From: an uncultured Oscillospiraceae bacterium
GTDB taxonomy: Bacteria; Bacillota; Clostridia; Oscillospirales; Ruminococcaceae
Reading direction: 5' to 3'
NCBI GenBank assembly: GCA_934456315.1
Contig: CAKSHG010000004.1
Location: forward strand, 1-35,012
Length of the DNA stretch: 35,012 nt
Both the position numbers and the translations under genes were made by a program. Positions 31,659 to 35,012 of the stretch are shown here, in pieces. Each line of letters opens with the position of its first letter. Within the stretch, counting starts at the first letter, position 1. The notes under the pieces were generated by a model. That model was not told where the DNA came from and ran no database searches. It saw only the letters and a program-made list of their open reading frames with translations.

Positions 31659-32102
31659 ATGAAAACAATACTGAAGAAATTCAGCGATATGACAGTTGAC
31701 GAGTTATACGAAATAATGAAACTGCGCGTAGACGTTTTCGTCGTCGAACAGAACTGCCCATACCACGAGCTGGACGGGCTTGACATCAAAGCCAGCCATC
31801 TCTGGCTGGAGGACGATCAGGGAATCGCGGCGTACCTGCGCATTCTGCCCCCGGGAGCCGCATTCCCGGAACCGGCGCTGGGAAGGGTCATTTCCGCGCG
31901 GCGGCGCTGCGGAGTTGGCTCCGTGCTTCTTGAGGAGGGGATACGCGCGGTACAGCAGCTGTACGGCAGCTCTGCGATAACCATAGAAGCGCAGGTCTAC
32001 GCGAAGCCGTTCTACGAGAAAGCTGGGTTCTTCCAGGTGTCGGAGCCGTTCGACGAGGACGGTATCCCGCATATCCGCATGCGGTGGGAGCCGGCGAGGT
32101 AA
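31659..32102 (+). CDS. ElaA-like GNAT acetyltransferase
   Basis: This is a 147-residue protein; ATG 31659 has GGAAAGGA about 9 bases upstream, and the longer frame from 31578 has no site. The ElaA-type opening is clear: ELYEIMKLRVDVFVVEQNCP, then YHELDGLDIKASHLWL. It continues with A-Y-L-R-I-L-P and a GRVISARRRCGVGSVLLEE segment that holds the acetyl-CoA loop R-R-C-G-V-G. The C-terminus has YAKPFYEKAGFFQVSEPFDE, then an E-D-G-I-P-H-I-x-M motif. It is a small soluble acetyltransferase of normal family length; the substrate is unknown. It stands alone between the AT-rich gap and the DUF951 promoter. Confidence 0.88.
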   Translation: MKTILKKFSDMTVDELYEIMKLRVDVFVVEQNCPYHELDGLDIKASHLWLEDDQGIAAYLRILPPGAAFPEPALGRVISARRRCGVGSVLLEEGIRAVQQLYGSSAITIEAQVYAKPFYEKAGFFQVSEPFDEDGIPHIRMRWEPAR

Positions 32103-32128
32103 ATTTCTGCAAAATCCACGGCTTTTTG

Positions 32129-32157
32129 TTGCAATTTCAGTGAAAACGTGATATAAT
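32129..32157 (+). promoter_or_regulatory. Extended -10 promoter upstream of the DUF951 gene and prfA
   Basis: The -35 is TTGCAA (32129-32134), the spacer is 17 bases, and the -10 is TATAAT (32152-32157) preceded by TG one base before. Transcription should start near 32164, about 25 bases before the DUF951 start, and probably continues through prfA. Confidence 0.85.
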
Positions 32158-32187
32158 ATTTTTGTATGCATGAGGAAAGGAGCGTGA

Positions 32188-32394
32188 ATGCAGATGGACG
32201 TCAGGGTCGGCGACATTCTCGTGATGAAAAAGGTCCACCCGGGCTGCGGGAGCGACAGAATGCTTGTACAGCGGTGCGGCGCGGATTTCAGACTGTGCTG
32301 CCAGGGCTGCGGGCATGTATTCATGATACCCCGTTCCAAATGCGAGAAGAAGATAAAATCGGTACTCCGCGAAACTGAATCCTCCGAGCGTTAG
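32188..32394 (+). CDS. DUF951 family small protein
   Basis: This is a 68-residue basic protein. ATG 32188 is 5 bases after AGGAAAGGAG; ATG 32194 two codons later is also possible. The sequence follows DUF951 along its whole length: MDVRVGDILVMKKVHPGCGS, then a GADFRLCCQGCGHVFMIPRS segment and a final basic helix KCEKKIKSVL. Paired Cys positions (HPGCG, CCQGC) may bind zinc. The family is widespread and conserved in Firmicutes, often near translation genes, and its function is not established. Here it precedes prfA by 41 bases and shares its promoter. Confidence 0.92.
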   Translation: MQMDVRVGDILVMKKVHPGCGSDRMLVQRCGADFRLCCQGCGHVFMIPRSKCEKKIKSVLRETESSER

Positions 32395-32435
32395 CAGCGT
32401 GGGATCCGACACAGAACAACGCATGGAGGTAACCG

Positions 32436-33506
32436 ATGAACGAGAAGCTGATAATGGCGGAAGCGCGCTACGATGAGATAAGCGCGAAGCTTTCCGACCC
32501 GGCGGTGATAGCTGACAACAAGCTGTACCGCGACCTGATGAGGGAACACAAGAGCCTGACCCCGCTGATGGAGGTCTGGCAGAAATACAAAAAGGCGCAG
32601 CGCGGCTTTGACGACGCCGTGGAAGCGCTGAACGAAGCAGGCTCCGACGCGGAGCTGAAAGAGCTCGCCCAGAGCGAGTACGACGAGAACAAGGCGGAGA
32701 TGGAAAAGCTCTCCGAGGAGCTGAAGATACTCCTGCTGCCGAAGGACCCGGACGACGACCGCAGCTGCATAATCGAGATACGCGCGGGCGCGGGCGGCGA
32801 GGAAGCTGCGCTGTTCGCAAACTCGCTGCTTAGAATGTACAGCATGTACGCCGCGCGGCAGGGCTGGAAGGTCGAGGAGCTGGACTCAAACCCGACCGAG
32901 CTCGGCGGCTACCGGGAGGTGAGCTTCCTGGTGGAGGGCGAGGGCGTGTTCGCGAAGATGAAGTACGAAAGCGGAGTGCACCGCGTTCAGCGCGTTCCGG
33001 AAACGGAATCCCAGGGGCGCATACAGACCTCCACGGTGACCGTGGCGGTTCTGCCGGAGGCGGAGGAGGTCGACGTCGAGATAAACCCCGCCGACCTGCT
33101 GATCGAAACTTTCCGTTCAAGCGGCGCGGGCGGTCAGCACATCAACAAGACGGAATCCGCGATACGCATAATCCACAAGCCCACCGGGACGGTGGTGGAG
33201 TGCCAGGAGGAGCGTTCCCAGTTCAAGAACAAGGAAAAGGCGATGAAGAAGCTGTACAGCAAGCTCTACGAAGCGAAGCTGGAAGCCCGCGACAGCGCCA
33301 TCGCGGAGGAGCGACGAATACAGGTGGGCACCGGCGACCGCTCCGAGCGGATACGCACCTACAACTTCCCGCAGTCCCGCGTGACCGACCACCGCATAGG
33401 GCTGACGCTCTATAAGCTGGACGAGATGATGAACGGCGGCTGCGACGAGGTTTTCGAGGCGCTGCGGCTTGCCGACCAGACTGCGAAGCTCCTGAAGCAG
33501 CAGTAA
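32436..33506 (+). CDS. prfA: Peptide chain release factor 1
   Basis: This is a 356-residue class I release factor of full length with GGAGGT before ATG 32436. It recognises UAA and UAG at the ribosomal A site and triggers peptide release. Domain 1 is coiled coil ([20 protein letters not shown]). The codon-reading tripeptide P-x-T is in [13 protein letters not shown] (P-E-T). The catalytic GGQ loop is in [18 protein letters not shown] (Gly-Gly-Gln near residue 232), where PrmC normally methylates the Gln. It ends with [20 protein letters not shown], usual for RF1. The inverted-repeat element at 33507 starts directly after its stop. Confidence 0.97.
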   Translation: MNEKLIMAEARYDEISAKLSDPAVIADNKLYRDLMREHKSLTPLMEVWQKYKKAQRGFDDAVEALNEAGSDAELKELAQSEYDENKAEMEKLSEELKILLLPKDPDDDRSCIIEIRAGAGGEEAALFANSLLRMYSMYAARQGWKVEELDSNPTELGGYREVSFLVEGEGVFAKMKYESGVHRVQRVPETESQGRIQTSTVTVAVLPEAEEVDVEINPADLLIETFRSSGAGGQHINKTESAIRIIHKPTGTVVECQEERSQFKNKEKAMKKLYSKLYEAKLEARDSAIAEERRIQVGTGDRSERIRTYNFPQSRVTDHRIGLTLYKLDEMMNGGCDEVFEALRLADQTAKLLKQQ

Positions 33507-33680
33507 AGGCAATACCGCATAATTATTGTCGTGCGATTGCGCCGTCAGATTTTTCGTCAGATTGTACAATGAGGACGACGCAAGGCTGTCGCCTTGCTAG
33601 GACGAATTGTGCAAGATGGCGAAAAAGATGCAAGCAAGCGTGCGGCAAAGGCGTTAGCCGTTAATTGTGCGGTGTTGCCT
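33507..33680. mobile_element. 174-bp MITE-like inverted-repeat element
   Basis: The ends are terminal inverted repeats: AGGCAATACCGCATAATTA (33507-33525) is matched in inverse orientation by TAATTGTGCGGTGTTGCCT (33662-33680), 17 of 19 positions agreeing. The inside is also roughly palindromic: TTTTTCGTCAGATTGTACAAT pairs with GAATTGTGCAAGATGGCGAAAAA, closing on a 7-bp hairpin GCAAGGC-TGTC-GCCTTGC (33580-33597). There is no gene inside. It fits a non-autonomous miniature element or a long structured RNA, placed exactly between the prfA stop and the next gene; it may also end or modulate the prfA transcript. Confidence 0.72.
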
Positions 33681-33700
33681 AAGGTTTCACAGGAAAGGAA

Positions 33701-34711
33701 ATGACCAGATTGAATACAGAGCTACTGCCGTTTTCCGAGCAGTCTGCGAAGAAAGCGGCTGAAATAATGGCGGCGGGCGGCGTTGTCGGTATCCCCACCG
33801 AAACGGTGTACGGACTGGCGGCTGACGCGCGCAACGAATCCGCAGTCCGCAGCATTTTCGAAGCGAAGGGACGTCCCCAGGACAACCCGCTGATAGTGCA
33901 TATCAGCGCGCTGGAGCAGCTCCCGCCGCTTGTCCGGGAGATACCTCCGCTCGCGCTGAAGATCGCGGAGAAGTTCTGGCCGGGACCCCTAACGATGATA
34001 TTCCCGAAGTCGGAGATGATACCGACAGCGACCAGCGGCGGGCTTGACACCGTGGCGGTCAGAATGCCGGAAAGCCCCGCCGCAAGGGCGATAATCGACG
34101 CCTGCGGATTCCCGCTCGCGGCTCCCTCCGCGAATCTCTCGGGAAGTCCCAGCCCCACCACCGCGCAGCACGTCCTGAACGACATGGACGGCAGGATACC
34201 GCTGATAATCGACGGCGGAGAGTGCCGATGCGGCGTGGAAAGCACGGTGCTGTGCTTCCCGGCGGCTGACCGCGTGAGGATACTCCGCCCCGGCGGCGTG
34301 ACCGCAGAAATGCTGTCGGAACTGTGCGCGGTCGACATCGACCCGGCGGTGACCTCCGAGCCGCCCAGGGGCGCGAAGGTGCTGTCCCCGGGAATGAAAT
34401 ACAAGCATTACTCCCCGAAGGCGGAGGTGTTCATCGTGAACGCCCACGGTAAGCAGTTCGAGGAATGGTGCGTGGCTCACGCCGCGGATAAAACGCTTGC
34501 GCTTTCCGCCGACCCGGTGGAGCACGGAATGTTCCGCTGCTTCGGCAGGGATACCTCCGAGCAGGCGCACCGCCTGTTTGCGCTGCTCCGGGACGCCGAC
34601 GACGAGGGCGCGAAAACCGTCTACGTTGAAATGCCGTCCAGGGAGGGCATCGGGCTTGCGGTTTACAATCGGCTGCTCCGCGCGGCAGCGTTCAGGGTGA
34701 TAGAAGTATGA
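33701..34711 (+). CDS. ywlC: L-threonylcarbamoyladenylate synthase (Sua5/YwlC)
   Basis: This is a 336-residue protein of the long Sua5 type. It makes threonylcarbamoyl-AMP from threonine, bicarbonate and ATP, for the t6A modification of tRNA. The YrdC domain (about 10-205) shows GGVVGIPTETVYGLAADARN, a KGRPQDNPLIVHI segment, WPGPLTMIF, VAVRMPESPAARAII, and the nucleotide-site segment PLAAPSANLSGSPSPT. A linker with SPGMKYKHYSPKAEV leads into the C-terminal Rossmann-like Sua5 domain. AGGAAAGG is only 2 bases from ATG 33701, so a TTG at 33710 (11 bases away) is an alternative start. Its stop overlaps the coaE start as ATGA. Confidence 0.95.
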   Translation: MTRLNTELLPFSEQSAKKAAEIMAAGGVVGIPTETVYGLAADARNESAVRSIFEAKGRPQDNPLIVHISALEQLPPLVREIPPLALKIAEKFWPGPLTMIFPKSEMIPTATSGGLDTVAVRMPESPAARAIIDACGFPLAAPSANLSGSPSPTTAQHVLNDMDGRIPLIIDGGECRCGVESTVLCFPAADRVRILRPGGVTAEMLSELCAVDIDPAVTSEPPRGAKVLSPGMKYKHYSPKAEVFIVNAHGKQFEEWCVAHAADKTLALSADPVEHGMFRCFGRDTSEQAHRLFALLRDADDEGAKTVYVEMPSREGIGLAVYNRLLRAAAFRVIEV

Positions 34712-35012
34712 GCGGCTGCGTAAATCCCGGCGCTGATCCTTGCGGGAAGCTTATCGTAGGTCTGACGGGAATGTCCGGCGCGGGGAAATCCACAGTGTGC
34801 AGGGTGTTCGCGGAAAGCGGATTCGACGTTATTGACTGCGACCTGTCCGCGAGGGAGGTCGTGCTCCCGAGGAGCCCGGCACTGGACGAGCTGCGCGACA
34901 GGCTGTCGCCGGAGCTGATACTTCCGGACGGCACGCTCGACCGCAGGAAAACTGCGGAGCTGATATTCCACAGCGAGGAAAAACGCGCGCTGTTCAACAA
35001 AATAATTTACCC
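34708..35012 (+). CDS. coaE: Dephospho-CoA kinase, N-terminal part (cut by the window end)
   Basis: The gene starts at ATG 34708, overlapping the Sua5 stop, and runs open to the window edge (101 codons visible of about 200). The enzyme phosphorylates dephospho-CoA in the last step of CoA synthesis. The P-loop is in LIVGLTGMSGAGKSTVCRVF (G-x-x-G-x-G-K-S-T near residues 21-30). It is followed by GFDVIDCDLSAREVV, where the I-D-x-D motif is typical of CoaE. Further on are P-D-G-x-L-D-R-x-x-x-A-x-x-I-F and LFNKIIYP at the window end, matching the family's L-N-x-I-x-H-P. An 11-residue extension before the usual start is unremarkable. Confidence 0.92.
   Translation, partial: MSGCVNPGADPCGKLIVGLTGMSGAGKSTVCRVFAESGFDVIDCDLSAREVVLPRSPALDELRDRLSPELILPDGTLDRRKTAELIFHSEEKRALFNKIIY

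Noticed and set aside
31505..31789. A - strand ORF of 94 codons across the start of the ElaA-like gene
   Set aside because: Ser/Phe-rich composition, no ribosome site, overlaps a well-supported + strand gene.
1..35012. tRNA or rRNA genes, integrase/attachment sites, IS transposases
   Set aside because: None was seen: no cloverleaf-like clusters, no transposase or integrase motifs, and no direct repeats flanking the CIS region within the window, so recent transfer of the CIS cannot be argued from this sequence.

Overview
The window is a high-GC stretch of a bacterial chromosome, probably from a gut-type Clostridia (an Oscillospiraceae or Ruminococcus-like Firmicute). The reasons are the Firmicutes housekeeping block DUF951 - prfA - Sua5/YwlC - coaE, strong AGGAGG-type ribosome binding sites, heavy use of ATA and AGG codons, occasional TTG/GTG starts, and a 174-bp inverted-repeat element of a kind I associate, from memory, with Ruminococcus-like genomes. 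The genus is not secure.

Region 1 (1-28017, all + strand, closed by a strong intrinsic terminator at 28030) is one very long, tightly packed run of genes encoding the baseplate half of a contractile injection system (CIS, phage-tail-like, eCIS/T6SS-related). In order: a C-terminal fragment of an unknown protein, a LysM tube-initiator/baseplate protein (gp53/Pvc7 type), a gp27-like hub and a separate gp5-like spike, gp25, two baseplate wedge proteins (gp6/BaseplateJ and Pvc12 types), a gpI-like tail protein and a 605-residue CIS-associated protein of unknown role. Sheath, tube, tape measure and AAA+ ATPase are not in the window and would be expected upstream.

The same operon then carries genes that are not standard CIS parts: a kinase-like protein without the catalytic residues; a membrane receptor with HAMP, a catalytically degenerate class III cyclase domain and a TPR-like tail; a membrane-anchored MORN-repeat protein; and a secreted coiled-coil protein with a TolC-like motif. 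Three CIS genes follow (DUF4255/Pvc16-like cap, an Ig/carboxypeptidase-regulatory-like protein, a DUF4280 PAAR-like tip). After them come a double-sensor membrane protein, a GNAT protein, an orphan substrate-binding lipoprotein of the ABC_sub_bind family, and an MFS transporter fused to the same double-sensor module. The last two genes are a DUF4157 protein, which is the best cargo/effector candidate, and a small acidic protein that may be its chaperone or partner. My reading is that this is a CIS physically and genetically wired to an envelope sensing module in a monoderm cell.

Region 2 (28018-30808) is a separate unit. A near-consensus promoter sits inside nested dyads and is followed by a leader with its own intrinsic terminator. 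Then come an ArsB/NhaD-type permease, a cytidylate-kinase-like protein, a 56-residue mini-cupin, and convergent terminators. Region 3 (30809-31658) holds a small XRE regulator on the - strand with its promoter, and an AT-rich gap with no recognisable gene. Region 4 (31659-35012) is mostly housekeeping: an ElaA-like acetyltransferase, a DUF951 protein with its own promoter, prfA, the inverted-repeat element, the tRNA t6A synthase gene and the start of coaE, cut by the window end.
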